DNA of 34,558 nucleotides from an uncultured Oscillospiraceae bacterium (lineage in GTDB: Bacteria; Bacillota; Clostridia; Oscillospirales; Oscillospiraceae), in contig CAJUCA010000033.1 of NCBI GenBank assembly GCA_910585265.1, forward strand, positions 1-34,558, read 5' to 3'. Below, in pieces: positions 1-7,928 of the stretch. Both the position numbers and the translations under genes were made by a program. The notes beneath the pieces are model-generated. The model made no database searches and was not told the origin of the DNA. It saw nothing but the letters and a program-made list of their open reading frames with translations. Each line of letters starts with the position of its first letter. Position 1 is the first letter of the stretch.

Positions 1-1519
1 CGAAGCGGATCCACACGTCGCCGAACTGGCCGGAGCCGCCGGTCTGCTTCTTGTGGCGGCCCTGCTTGGAGACGGTCTTGCGGATCTTCTCCCGGTAGGC
101 CACCCGGGGCTCGGACAGCTCCACCTCCACGTTGAAGCGGGCCTTCAGCTTGTTCACCAGCACGTCCATCTGGATATCGCCGGCGGTGGTCACCACCATC
201 TGGTGGGTCTCCGCGTTGTTCACCACGGTGAAGGTGGGGTCCTCCTCGTTGAGGCGGCCCAGTCCGGCGGCGATCTTGTCCTCCTGGCCCCGGGTCTTGG
301 GGGCGATGGCCCGGGAGAAGTTGGGCTCGGCGAAGGGGATGGGATCCAGCTTGATGAACTTACGCTGGTCGCACAGGGTGTCCCCGGTCCTGACCTTGTC
401 CATCTTGCCGATGGCCCCGATGTCGCCGCACAGCAGCTGCTTGACTTCCTCGCTCTTTTTGCCCTTCATGACGTACAGGCGGCCCAGCTTCTCCATCTGC
501 CCGGTGGTGGCGTTCACCAGGGTCATGTCGGAGGAGATGTCGCCGGACAGCACCTTGATGAAGGAGAACTTGCCGTACTGGTCGGCCACGGTCTTGAACA
601 CGAAGGCGGCGGGCACCGCGCCCTGGGAGGTGATGAACTCCTCCTTCTCGCCGTCCTTGTTCACGCCGGTGGCGGGCACGCCCTGGAGGGGGTCGGGCAG
701 CAGGTCCACAATGAGGTCCAGCAGCATCAGGGTGCCCAGCCCGTTCAGGGCGGAGCCGCACACCACGGGCACCATGGAGCAGTCCTTCACGCCCGCCCGC
801 AGGCCCTGCATGATCTCGGCGTAGGTGAAGGCCTCGCCGCCGAAGAACTTGTCCATGAACTCCTCGCTGGTCTCGGCCACGGACTCCATGAGCTGGTCGT
901 AGATCTCGTTGATCACGTCCACCTTGTCGGCGGGGATGGGGATCTCCTTGCGCTTGTTCCCGGCAGGCTCAAAGGCCCGCTTGTGGAGCACGTCCACCAC
1001 GCCGGTGACCCTCTTGTTCTCGTCCCAGATGGGCACCACCAGGGGGGCCACGCTCTTGCCGAAGGTCTCCCGCAGGGTGTCGAAGGCGGAGTTGAAGTCG
1101 ATATTGTCCTCGTCCATCTTGGAGATGTAGACGATCCGGGGCAGCCTGCGCTCGTCCAGCAGCCGCCAGGCCCGCTCGGTGCCCACGGACAAGCCGCCCT
1201 TGGCGGCGCACACCAGCACCCCCGCGTCCGCCACGGACAGGCACTCGGCCACCTCCCCGGCGAAGTCGAAGTTGCCGGGGGCGTCCAGCACGTTGATCTT
1301 GCAGCCGTTATATTCCACAGGAGCCACGGCGGCGGAGATGGAGATCTGCCGCTTGGTCTCCTCGGGGTCGTAGTCGCAGACGGTGGAGCCGTCGGTGGTC
1401 CTGCCCATGCGGGCGATGGCACCGGTCATGTGCAGAAAACTCTCGACCAGGGTGGTTTTGCCGTTGCCGCCGTGGCCTAACAGACAGATATTTCGGATGC
1501 TGTGGGGAGAATAGCTCAT
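1..1519 (-). CDS. EF-G-like translational GTPase (partial, C-terminus off the left edge)
   Basis: This encodes the first about 506 residues of an elongation factor G-family GTPase, a ribosome-bound translocation or recycling factor. The P-loop is GHGGNGKTT (residues 15-23), switch II is DAPGNFDF (79-86), and the G4 motif reads SKMD (133-136) where canonical EF-G has NKMD. Domain II and the start of domains III-IV follow. A GTG CTG GTG TGC GCC stretch and the GGLSVGTE segment resemble the EF-G2/EF-G-like branch more than FusA. The ATG at 1519 has AAGGAG about ten bases upstream and a strong promoter at 1585-1613, so it is transcribed alone. No rpsL, rpsG or tuf gene is adjacent, so I infer a paralogue of the main EF-G. 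A TetM-like ribosome protection protein is less likely, but cannot be excluded because the C-terminal domains lie outside the window. Confidence 0.9.
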   Translation of the reverse strand, partial: MSYSPHSIRNICLLGHGGNGKTTLVESFLHMTGAIARMGRTTDGSTVCDYDPEETKRQISISAAVAPVEYNGCKINVLDAPGNFDFAGEVAECLSVADAGVLVCAAKGGLSVGTERAWRLLDERRLPRIVYISKMDEDNIDFNSAFDTLRETFGKSVAPLVVPIWDENKRVTGVVDVLHKRAFEPAGNKRKEIPIPADKVDVINEIYDQLMESVAETSEEFMDKFFGGEAFTYAEIMQGLRAGVKDCSMVPVVCGSALNGLGTLMLLDLIVDLLPDPLQGVPATGVNKDGEKEEFITSQGAVPAAFVFKTVADQYGKFSFIKVLSGDISSDMTLVNATTGQMEKLGRLYVMKGKKSEEVKQLLCGDIGAIGKMDKVRTGDTLCDQRKFIKLDPIPFAEPNFSRAIAPKTRGQEDKIAAGLGRLNEEDPTFTVVNNAETHQMVVTTAGDIQMDVLVNKLKARFNVEVELSEPRVAYREKIRKTVSKQGRHKKQTGGSGQFGDVWIRF

Positions 1520-1584
1520 AATGTTCCACTCCTTAACGATTTTCGGTTGGCTCACCGACCAGGGCCGAGACGCCGTTAAAAAAC

Positions 1585-1613
1585 ATTATACAATAAGCGC
1601 GGCGGTTTGGCAA
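1585..1613 (-). promoter_or_regulatory. sigma-A promoter of the EF-G-like gene
   Basis: Read on the minus strand, TTGCCA (1608-1613) and a perfect TATAAT (1585-1590) are separated by 17 bases. The predicted transcript starts about 60 bases before the ATG at 1519. This makes the EF-G-like gene independent of dusB, although dusB readthrough is possible because no terminator is evident between them. Confidence 0.8.
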
Positions 1614-1654
1614 CGGCTATTTGAGGATTTTGACGAATTATTTTCCTGCTCCTG

Positions 1655-2626
1655 TCAGCTCAGATCCCGGCGGATGCCGGAGATCACCGTCTCGAAGTCC
1701 CCGGCGGTCTGGATTTTGCAGGCCCGGTCCTTCCAGTAGGAGGCGTAGGGCACCCCCTTCAGATACCAGGCCAGGTGCTTGCGCATTTCCAGGCAGGCGA
1801 TCTTCTCCCCCTTGTGGGCCATGGCCAGCTGGAACTGGCGGGCGGCGGTGTCCATCCGGACGGACAGGGGGGGCGGGGGCGGGATCTCCCGCCCCTCCAG
1901 GGCGGCGGCGCACTGCTCCAGCAGCCAGGGGTTGCCGAAGGCCCCCCGGCCCACCATGGCCATGTCCGCCCCGGTGACCTTCAGGATGCGCACCGCGTCC
2001 TTGGCCTCAAACACGTCCCCGTTGGCGATGACCGGGATGGACACCGCCTCCTTCACCGCCCGGATGTAATCCCAGTTGGCGGTGCCCGAGTACATCTGGG
2101 TTTTGGTCCGCCCGTGGACCGCCACGGCGGACACCCCCGCGTCCTCCATGCGTTTGGCGAACTCCACGCAGTTGATGGAGCCCTTGTCCCAGCCCAGCCG
2201 GAACTTCACGGTGACGGGCCGCCCCTGGGCCCCCCGCACCACGGCGGCGGCGGCCCGGGCCGCCTTCTCCGGGTCCCGCATGAGGGCGGAGCCGTCCCCG
2301 GAGTTGGCCACCTTGGGCACCGGACAGCCCATGTTGATGTCGAGGATGTCCGCCCCCGACCGCTCCAGGGCCAGCGCGGCCCCCTTCTCCAGAAACGGCT
2401 CGTCACAGCCGAAGATCTGGACGGCGGCGGGGTGCTCCCCCTCCCCCAGCTTCAGCAGGGCGGGGGTCTTTTTGTCCCCGTAGCACAGGGCCTTCGCGCT
2501 CACCATCTCGGACACGGTGTAGCACCCGGACAGCTCCCGGCACACCTGCCGGAAGGCCAGATCGGTGACGCCTGCCATGGGGCCCAGGGCCAGGCGGGTA
2601 TTCAGTTCTACGCTGCCAATTTTCAT
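1655..2626 (-). CDS. dusB: tRNA-dihydrouridine synthase (DusB family)
   Basis: This FMN-dependent enzyme reduces uridine to dihydrouridine in the D-loop of tRNA, using NADPH. The 323-residue protein has the expected TIM-barrel signatures: GPMAGVTD at 15-22 (FMN phosphate region), DINMGCP at 96-102 with catalytic Cys101, Lys141 in the VKFRLGW strand, HGRT at 171-174, and GRGAFGNPWL at 227-236. The length is typical of the family. The ATG at 2626 is preceded by AGGAGA with a seven-base spacing. The gene has its own promoter at 2660-2688, divergent from spoIIE. The EF-G-like gene lies 135 bases downstream with a separate promoter. Assignment to the dus family is secure; the particular subfamily (DusB-like, as usual in Firmicutes) is by overall resemblance. 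Confidence 0.95.
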   Translation of the reverse strand: MKIGSVELNTRLALGPMAGVTDLAFRQVCRELSGCYTVSEMVSAKALCYGDKKTPALLKLGEGEHPAAVQIFGCDEPFLEKGAALALERSGADILDINMGCPVPKVANSGDGSALMRDPEKAARAAAAVVRGAQGRPVTVKFRLGWDKGSINCVEFAKRMEDAGVSAVAVHGRTKTQMYSGTANWDYIRAVKEAVSIPVIANGDVFEAKDAVRILKVTGADMAMVGRGAFGNPWLLEQCAAALEGREIPPPPPLSVRMDTAARQFQLAMAHKGEKIACLEMRKHLAWYLKGVPYASYWKDRACKIQTAGDFETVISGIRRDLS

Positions 2627-2659
2627 GGGATATTCTCCTGATTCGCAAATTCGCCCCTT

Positions 2660-2688
2660 ATCATACCAAATTACGCCCCAAAAGGCAA
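2660..2688 (-). promoter_or_regulatory. sigma-A promoter of dusB
   Basis: On the minus strand, TTGCCT (2683-2688) and TATGAT (2660-2665) are separated by 17 bases. A TGG immediately before TATGAT supplies an extended -10. The transcript would start roughly 25-30 bases before the dusB ATG. Confidence 0.75.
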
Positions 2689-2700
2689 GACAGCTTCCGA

Positions 2701-2729
2701 CTGCCTTTTTCTCCCCGCCGTCCTATAAT
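2701..2729 (+). promoter_or_regulatory. possible spoIIE promoter (good -10, poor -35)
   Basis: A perfect TATAAT lies at 2724-2729, about 58 bases before the spoIIE start. The hexamer 17 bases upstream (CTGCCT, 2701-2706) is a poor -35. In Bacillus, spoIIE is driven by a sigma-A promoter that depends on Spo0A~P and has a non-standard -35 position, so a good -10 with a weak -35 fits that mode. I could not find a clear 0A box (TTCGNCA) here, so activation by Spo0A is inference. Confidence 0.35.
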
Positions 2730-2786
2730 GGAATAGTTACCATAATATGGTACTTCTACTCACGATATTCCACGGAGGGATGCGGC

Positions 2787-5123
2787 ATGACGGCAAACGA
2801 GGGGACGCGGCGGGAAAAGCGGGGGCGGGGGCTGTCCGTCCCCATGGCTATGCGGCTGTCGGACTGGGCGGTGCGGTTCCTGCTCTCGGCGGTGCTGGCG
2901 GGGGCGGAGCTGATGGGGGGCCACGCCCCCTTCGCCCTGGCACTGGTGGGGGTGTGCCGCCCGGGGGCGGAGGGCTTCGCCGCCCTGCTGGGGGCGGCGT
3001 TGGGCTACCTGTCCTTCCGGGGGCTGATCGCGGGGCTGCGGTACATCGCCGCCGCCATGATGGTGTACGCCGTGACCCTGGCCCTGGGGGAGTTTGAGCT
3101 GTACCGCCGGCCCTGGTTCATGCCGGGGGTGGCCGCGGTGATCAACGGGGTGGTGGGCTTCGTCTACCAGTCCGCCGCCGGGTGGGGCCGGGGGGACTGG
3201 GTGGGCTTCGCCACCGAGGTGGTGCTCACCGCCGGGTCGGTGTACCTGTTCCGGGAGGGCTTCGACGCCTGGGAGAAACGCCGCCCCGGCGGGGCCTTCT
3301 CCCTCACCCAGGGGGCGGGGCTGCTGGCCCTGGCCTCCGCGCTGATGATGGCCCTGGCCCGGGTGACGGTGGCGGGGGACTATTCCCTGGGCCGCGCGCT
3401 GTGCGTCGCCGTGGTGGCGGTGTGCGCCTGGAAGGGGGGCGTGGGCTTTGGGGCGGCGGCGGGGGTGGCGGCGGGCCTTGCCATGGGCTTCACCGCCGGA
3501 CTGCCCGCCTGGTATACCTTAATGTACGCCCTCCCCGGCCTGTTCACCGGGATATTCGCCAAGCAGGGGCGGCTGATGTGCGCCGCGGCCTACGGCCTGT
3601 GCGGGGCGGCGGCCATCCTCTGGACGTGGGAGGGAGGCCCCGGCCCGGCCTTCGGCTGGGAGACGGCGGCGGGGCTGGCGGTGTTCATCGTCCTGCCGGA
3701 CAAGCTGCTCCGCCGCCTGTCCGGGCTGGCCCGGCAGGAGGAGCCGGAGGGGGAGGACGCCCGGGCCAGGGAGCTGGCGGCCAAACGCCTGCGGCAGACC
3801 GCCGAGGCGTTCCGGGCGGTGTCCGGGGGACTGCGGCTGGCCTTCCAGCCCGTTCCCCCCAACGACGGGGACGCGGCCCGCATATTCGATCGCGCGGCGG
3901 ACAAGGTGTGCGCCAAGTGCAAGCAGAAGGAGCGGTGCTGGCAGCGGGAGTACCAGGCCACCAAGTCCGCCCTGGCGGACGCCCTGCCCCCCATGCTGGA
4001 TCGGGGGACGGGGGCCATGGAGGACTTCCCGCCCCACTTCTCCAGCCGGTGCCTGCGGTTCGACACCTTTTTGATGGCGGCCAACGGGGAGCTGTCCGCC
4101 CTGCTCAGCAGGAGGCGGTTCGACAGCCGGGTGCGGGAGAGCCGTGCGGCGGTGTGCGCCCAGTACGGCCACATGGCGGCGGTGCTGGACCGGACGGCGG
4201 CGGAGCTGGCCCAGGAGCCCGCCCTGGACGTGCGCCGCCAGCGGCTCGTCAAGCAGCGCATGGCGGCCCTGGGGCTGGAGGGGCGGTGCACCGTCTACTC
4301 CGACCCCTTCGGGCACCTCCAGATCGAGGTGGACGGCCCCGGGGCGGAGCAGCTGTGCCGGGAGGGGGAGATCGGGCGGCTGTCCGCCCTGGTGGGCTGC
4401 CCCCTCCGGGAGGTGGAGTGCGGCCGGGGCCACGCCCACCTGGGCCAGCGGGAGCCGCTGATGGCGGTGGCGGGGGTGGCCTCCTCCAACCGGGAGGGGC
4501 AGTCCGTCAGCGGGGACGCGGGGGTGTGGTTCAAGGACGGGTCGGGGAAGCTGAACTTCCTGCTGTGCGACGGCATGGGCAGCGGCCCCGCCGCCCGGGA
4601 GGACAGCGACACCGCCCTGCGCCTGCTGGAAAAATTCCTCCGGGCGGGGCTGGAGCCGGAGGAGGCCCTGGAGACGGTGGGGGAGGCCCTGGCCCTCCGG
4701 GGGGAGGAGGAGGGGGGCTTCACCACCGTGGACCTGCTCCAGATCGACCTGTTCAGCGGCAAGGCGGCGGTGTACAAGCTGGGGGCGGCCCCCACCTACC
4801 TGCGCCGGGGGGGCGCGGTGGAGCGGCTGGCGGGGGAGTCCCTGCCCGCCGGGGTGCCCGCCGGGCCGGGGAGCGCGCCGGACGCCTTCCAGCTGGCCCT
4901 GGACGCGGGGGACTGCGTGCTGCTGGTGAGCGACGGGGTGACCACCGGGCGGGACGACCGCTGGGTGCGGCAGCTGCTGGACGGCTTCGACGGCCTGTCC
5001 CCCCAGGAGCTGGCGGGCCGGGTGCTGAAGGAGAGCGCGGGCCGGACGGGGGGCGGCGACGACCGCACCGTCATCGCCATCAAGCTGGACGTGCGCGGGC
5101 GGCCCGCCCCGGCCCAGGCGTAG
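2787..5123 (+). CDS. spoIIE: Stage II sporulation protein E (membrane PP2C phosphatase)
   Basis: SpoIIE dephosphorylates SpoIIAA at the sporulation septum and so activates sigma-F in the forespore. The 778-residue product (827 in B. subtilis) has a long multi-spanning membrane region at about residues 28-305. A linker follows with a Cys cluster (C375, C378, C384), which is typical of the family. The C-terminal PP2C-type phosphatase domain is at about 555-770. Metal-binding motifs are visible: SGD at 575-577, CDGMGSG at 594-600, SDG at 715-717 and GGGDD ending at 759. The ATG at 2787 was chosen because GGAGG lies eight bases upstream; an open frame further upstream has no such site and overlaps the dusB promoter region. 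The gene appears monocistronic. It is the clearest evidence that the organism forms endospores. Confidence 0.95.
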   Translation: MTANEGTRREKRGRGLSVPMAMRLSDWAVRFLLSAVLAGAELMGGHAPFALALVGVCRPGAEGFAALLGAALGYLSFRGLIAGLRYIAAAMMVYAVTLALGEFELYRRPWFMPGVAAVINGVVGFVYQSAAGWGRGDWVGFATEVVLTAGSVYLFREGFDAWEKRRPGGAFSLTQGAGLLALASALMMALARVTVAGDYSLGRALCVAVVAVCAWKGGVGFGAAAGVAAGLAMGFTAGLPAWYTLMYALPGLFTGIFAKQGRLMCAAAYGLCGAAAILWTWEGGPGPAFGWETAAGLAVFIVLPDKLLRRLSGLARQEEPEGEDARARELAAKRLRQTAEAFRAVSGGLRLAFQPVPPNDGDAARIFDRAADKVCAKCKQKERCWQREYQATKSALADALPPMLDRGTGAMEDFPPHFSSRCLRFDTFLMAANGELSALLSRRRFDSRVRESRAAVCAQYGHMAAVLDRTAAELAQEPALDVRRQRLVKQRMAALGLEGRCTVYSDPFGHLQIEVDGPGAEQLCREGEIGRLSALVGCPLREVECGRGHAHLGQREPLMAVAGVASSNREGQSVSGDAGVWFKDGSGKLNFLLCDGMGSGPAAREDSDTALRLLEKFLRAGLEPEEALETVGEALALRGEEEGGFTTVDLLQIDLFSGKAAVYKLGAAPTYLRRGGAVERLAGESLPAGVPAGPGSAPDAFQLALDAGDCVLLVSDGVTTGRDDRWVRQLLDGFDGLSPQELAGRVLKESAGRTGGGDDRTVIAIKLDVRGRPAPAQA

Positions 5124-5291
5124 CCGGGGAAGCACTGATTCCATGCGCCCGCGGCGTTTCGCGGATCTTTTCCGCCACAACTTCGTTGGGATTTCTTGAA
5201 ATAAATACAATTATTCCTGCGAAATCCCGCCTCATTGTGGCGGAAAATCTCTCGCGAATCGCTCTTGCCGATTGAATCAGTCCTTCCCTGG
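5124..5291. repeat. MITE-like near-palindromic element upstream of comM
   Basis: Nearly the whole spoIIE-comM gap is one imperfect inverted repeat. The ends are GGGAAGCACTGATTC (5127-5141) and its near-complement at 5274-5288. Inside are a perfect 13-base arm pair TTTTCCGCCACAA (5168-5180 / 5235-5247) and an 8-base pair GGGATTTC (5188-5195 / 5221-5228), around an AT-rich loop. The outer bases CC and GG extend the pairing to 5124 and 5291. There is no open reading frame and no clear target-site duplication. This is the architecture of a small non-autonomous transposable element or long hairpin repeat, and it may also end the spoIIE transcript. Confidence 0.7.
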
Positions 5292-5307
5292 AGGAAGCAG
5301 TCCTTCC

Positions 5308-5336
5308 TTGACTTTGGGGGGAGGGCAGGGTAAAAT
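5308..5336 (+). promoter_or_regulatory. sigma-A promoter of comM
   Basis: TTGACT (5308-5313) and TAAAAT (5331-5336) are separated by 17 bases. The leader is very short, since the ribosome binding site starts near 5343. The same two hexamers occur in front of comEC. Confidence 0.75.
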
Positions 5337-5359
5337 GGGGGAAAAGGAGGCGATCCCCC

Positions 5360-6883
5360 ATGGTTTGCTGCGTGACTTCCCTGGGCCTGTACGGGGTGGA
5401 GGGCTACCCCGTCACCGCCGAGTGCGCCCTGTCCGGCGGCCTGCCCGCCTTCGACGTGGTGGGCCTGCCCGACGCCGCCGTGAAGGAGGCCCGGGAGCGG
5501 GTGCGCTCCGCCGTGAAGTCCAGCGGGTTCGACTTCCCCGTGTCCCGGATCACCGTCAACCTGGCCCCCGCCGGACGCCGGAAGGCGGGGACGGTGTACG
5601 ATCTGCCCATTTTAGTGGGCATCCTGGCGGCGGGGGGACAGCTTTCCCTGGCCCGGGAGCGGGACTCCGCCTTTGTGGGGGAGCTGTCCCTGGACGGGCG
5701 GCTGCGGCCCGTGTCCGGCATACTGCCCATGGCGTTGGCGGCGCGGCGGGCGGGGGTGGGGCGGCTGTTCGTCCCCGCCGACAACGCCCCGGAGGCCACG
5801 CTGGCCGACGGGCTGGCGGTGTTCCCGGTGCGGACGGTGGCGGAGCTGGCGGCCCACCTGTCCGGGGAGCGGCCCATCCAGCCCGCCCCGGCGTGGCAGG
5901 ACGGACAGGCCCCCGTCCACGGCCCGGACTTCGCCGAGGTGAAGGGCCAGGAGCACACCAAGCGCGCGCTGGAGATCGCCGCCGCCGGGGGGCATCACGT
6001 GCTCATGTCCGGCTCCCCCGGCTCGGGCAAGTCCATGATGGCCAAACGCCTGCCGGGGATACTCCCCGATCTGACCCGGGCGGAGGCCCTGGCCTGCACC
6101 GAGATCTACTCCGTGGTGGGGCTGACCTCCCGGGAGCACCCCATGGTGCGCCGCCGCCCCTTCCGCGCCCCCCACCACACCATCTCCGCCGCCGGAATGA
6201 CCGGGGGAGGCTCCACCCCCCGGCCGGGGGAGATCTCCCTGGCCCACAACGGGGTTTTGTTCCTGGACGAGCTGCCCGAGTTCCACTCCGACGTGCTGGA
6301 GGTGCTGCGCCAGCCGCTGGAGGACGGGCAGACCCAGATCTCCCGGGTGTCCGGTTCGGTGACCTACCCCAGCCGCTTTATGCTGGTGTGCGCCATGAAC
6401 CCCTGCAAGTGCGGGTGGTACGGCCACCCCTCCGGGCGGTGCGCCTGCACGGAGCAGGCGGTGCGGCGGTACCTGTCCCGCCTGTCGGGGCCTATGCTGG
6501 ACCGGATCGACATCTGCGTGGACGTGCCCGCTTTGGACTACGAGGAGCTGTCCGGGGCCTCCCCCCCGGCGGAGAGCTCGGAGGCCATCCGGGCGCGGGT
6601 GAACGCCGCCCGCCGGGTGCAGACGGAGCGGTACGGCCCGGACGGCCCCGCCTGCAACGCCCAGATGGGGCCGAAGGAGCTGCGGGCCTACTGCAAGCTG
6701 GACGAGCCCTGCCAGAAGCTCATCCGGGGGGCCTATGACCGGCTGGGGCTGACGGCCCGGGGGTACGACCGGATTCTGCGGGTGGCCCGGACCATCGCCG
6801 ACCTGGATGGGGCGGAGGAGATCCAGGTGCAGCATCTGGCCGAAGCGTTGCAGTACCGCCCGCCGGAGCATTTGAGAGCGTAA
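5360..6883 (+). CDS. comM: ComM/YifB family Mg-chelatase-like AAA+ ATPase
   Basis: This family contains ComM, a hexameric helicase that promotes branch migration during integration of transforming DNA. The 507-residue protein has an N-terminal Lon-protease-like S5 domain (about 1-170). An AAA+ Mg-chelatase-like domain follows, with Walker A GSPGSGKS at 218-225 and Walker B VLFLDE at 299-304. A Cys cluster at 349, 351, 361 and 363 probably binds zinc. The C-terminal helical lid carries the TARGYDRILRVARTIADL signature. Length is normal. The ATG at 5360 follows AAAGGAGG with suitable spacing, just downstream of the promoter at 5308-5336. The gene is monocistronic and ends at a strong hairpin shared with the convergent HAD gene. 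The homology is secure; a role in transformation in this organism is inferred from the family and from comEC nearby. Confidence 0.95.
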   Translation: MVCCVTSLGLYGVEGYPVTAECALSGGLPAFDVVGLPDAAVKEARERVRSAVKSSGFDFPVSRITVNLAPAGRRKAGTVYDLPILVGILAAGGQLSLARERDSAFVGELSLDGRLRPVSGILPMALAARRAGVGRLFVPADNAPEATLADGLAVFPVRTVAELAAHLSGERPIQPAPAWQDGQAPVHGPDFAEVKGQEHTKRALEIAAAGGHHVLMSGSPGSGKSMMAKRLPGILPDLTRAEALACTEIYSVVGLTSREHPMVRRRPFRAPHHTISAAGMTGGGSTPRPGEISLAHNGVLFLDELPEFHSDVLEVLRQPLEDGQTQISRVSGSVTYPSRFMLVCAMNPCKCGWYGHPSGRCACTEQAVRRYLSRLSGPMLDRIDICVDVPALDYEELSGASPPAESSEAIRARVNAARRVQTERYGPDGPACNAQMGPKELRAYCKLDEPCQKLIRGAYDRLGLTARGYDRILRVARTIADLDGAEEIQVQHLAEALQYRPPEHLRA

Positions 6884-6887
6884 AAAA

Positions 6888-6914
6888 CCGCCCCCGGAGA
6901 CGATCCGGGGGCGG
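6888..6914. terminator. bidirectional terminator between comM and the HAD gene
   Basis: An 11-base perfect stem, CCGCCCCCGGA (6888-6898) pairing with 6904-6914, encloses a five-base loop. It lies between convergent stop codons at 6883 and 6919. An A-run before the stem and T-rich bases after it let it work in both directions. Confidence 0.85.
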
Positions 6915-6918
6915 CGTT

Positions 6919-7548
6919 CTATTTCACCAGCTCCTCCAGGGAGCGCACGTAGCGGCGGCATACCGCCCTCAGCTCCTCCTGCCGGTGGGCGTAGTAGCTG
7001 TCGTACACCCCCACCGTGTCCAGCCCCGCTTTGGCGGCGGTGGCGCAGTTGTCCGGGCTGTCGTCAAACAGGGTGCAGTCCGCCAGATCCGCCCCCAGGC
7101 GGCGGCCCAGCTCCACGAAGCAGGCCGGGTCCCGCTTCTCCAGGCCGATCTCCTCGGCGTAGACCACGGCGGTAAAATAGTCCGCCAGCCCGAACCGCTC
7201 CAGCGCGGCCCGGCACAGGGCGGGGCGGCAGGCGGTGAACACCGCCATGGGGATGCCCTCCTCCCGGCACTGGCGGAGAAAGTCCGCCGCCCCCGGCTTC
7301 AGGGGGGCCAGATCCCGGTAGTGGTGGAGGGCCAAAGCGTCCCACTCCGCCATGATGTCCTCCGGGGCGTCGGACAGGTGGTAATGGTCCCGGGTGAATT
7401 GGGCCGCGATGGGGTAGATGGAGCGGGACACCACGTCCGTGTATTCCGGGGTGGGCGACAGCCCCCGGCAGGCCAGGAACTCCCGATCCACCTCCAGCCA
7501 CAGGTTGTTGGTGTCGGTGATGGTGCCGTCCAGATCAAATAAGTACAC
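6919..7548 (-). CDS. HAD-superfamily hydrolase (phosphoglycolate phosphatase-like)
   Basis: This 209-residue haloacid-dehalogenase phosphatase opens almost directly with the nucleophile motif DLDGT. It also has motif II (TACRP, in AVFTACRPAL), a motif III Lys in LEKRDP, and motif IV DDSPDN in TLFDDSPDNCATAAKAG. The helical cap between motifs I and II resembles phosphoglycolate phosphatase or beta-phosphoglucomutase-type (subfamily IA) enzymes. The substrate cannot be told from sequence. I chose the GTG at 7548: AAAGGAG lies eight bases upstream, and the promoter at 7570-7598 would start transcription near 7563. The in-frame ATG at 7587 therefore lies upstream of the likely transcript. The gene stands alone, convergent with comM. 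Confidence 0.88.
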   Translation of the reverse strand: MYLFDLDGTITDTNNLWLEVDREFLACRGLSPTPEYTDVVSRSIYPIAAQFTRDHYHLSDAPEDIMAEWDALALHHYRDLAPLKPGAADFLRQCREEGIPMAVFTACRPALCRAALERFGLADYFTAVVYAEEIGLEKRDPACFVELGRRLGADLADCTLFDDSPDNCATAAKAGLDTVGVYDSYYAHRQEELRAVCRRYVRSLEELVK

Positions 7549-7569
7549 GGGATCAACTCCTTTGCTCCC

Positions 7570-7598
7570 AGCATACCAGATTTCCACAGGGGCCGCAA
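7570..7598 (-). promoter_or_regulatory. sigma-A promoter of the HAD hydrolase gene
   Basis: On the minus strand, TTGCGG (7593-7598) and TATGCT (7570-7575) are 17 bases apart, with an extended -10 TGG. Its position supports translation from the GTG at 7548. Confidence 0.7.
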
Positions 7599-7644
7599 GG
7601 CATTTTTCGCCCCGCCGTTGACTTGTCCCGCCATAGAGAGATTC

Positions 7645-7681
7645 TGATGGATTCTCCCGCCGGAGGCGGGAGAATCCATCA
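7645..7681. repeat. 37-bp perfect palindrome, left copy
   Basis: The arms TGATGGATTCTCCCGCC (17 bases) and their exact complement surround a GGA centre. An identical copy lies at 7929-7965. It has no T-tract, so it is not a standard intrinsic terminator. It could be a target or end sequence of the island it bounds. Confidence 0.85.
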
Positions 7682-7928
7682 ATCAGACTGTCGATAAAGT
7701 GATTCTTGCAAAGAAAACCACATCAAAAATGTTTCAGATACAGCTGCTTTGCCAAATAAGGATTTTTGGACTTTAATGTTCTTCTTTCAAATCCATATCG
7801 AAGAAATTCAACTTATTTTTCGGTTATATATAATGTTTTTACGGCCGGATTTTCAGAATCTCTTTCGAAAACTGCAACTTTTTTCGCTCTGTTCAACTGC
7901 TGAAAGTGGACTTTTTCTACAGGCTGTC
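7682..7928. mobile_element. AT-rich island bounded by identical palindromes (probable MITE or IS remnant)
   Basis: This 247-base stretch is strikingly AT-rich compared with the surrounding GC-rich genes. It has loosely inverted ends: CAGACTGTC with GATAAAG inside at the left, and on the opposite strand CAGACAGCCTG with AGAAAAAG at the right. The identical 37-bp palindromes touching both ends look like a target duplication or paired recognition hairpins. One 60-codon open frame crosses the island. It has no ribosome binding site and no recognisable domain, and I do not call it a gene. A non-autonomous element or a decayed insertion sequence is the best guess. Confidence 0.5.

Noticed and set aside
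53..1480. 475-codon plus-strand open frame over the EF-G-like gene
   Set aside because: The minus-strand frame shows GTPase motifs, a ribosome site and a promoter; the plus-strand translation is low complexity.
3519..5210. 563-codon minus-strand frame opposite spoIIE
   Set aside because: No start signal, low-complexity Gly/Pro/Arg product, fully overlaps the PP2C domain of spoIIE.
5124..5291. tRNA or structured riboswitch in the spoIIE-comM gap
   Set aside because: No cloverleaf, anticodon or CCA pattern, and the symmetry is that of one long inverted repeat rather than a multi-helix aptamer.
7549..7587. Upstream ATG start for the HAD hydrolase
   Set aside because: It lies upstream of the predicted transcription start and has no ribosome site; the GTG at 7548 has AAAGGAG.
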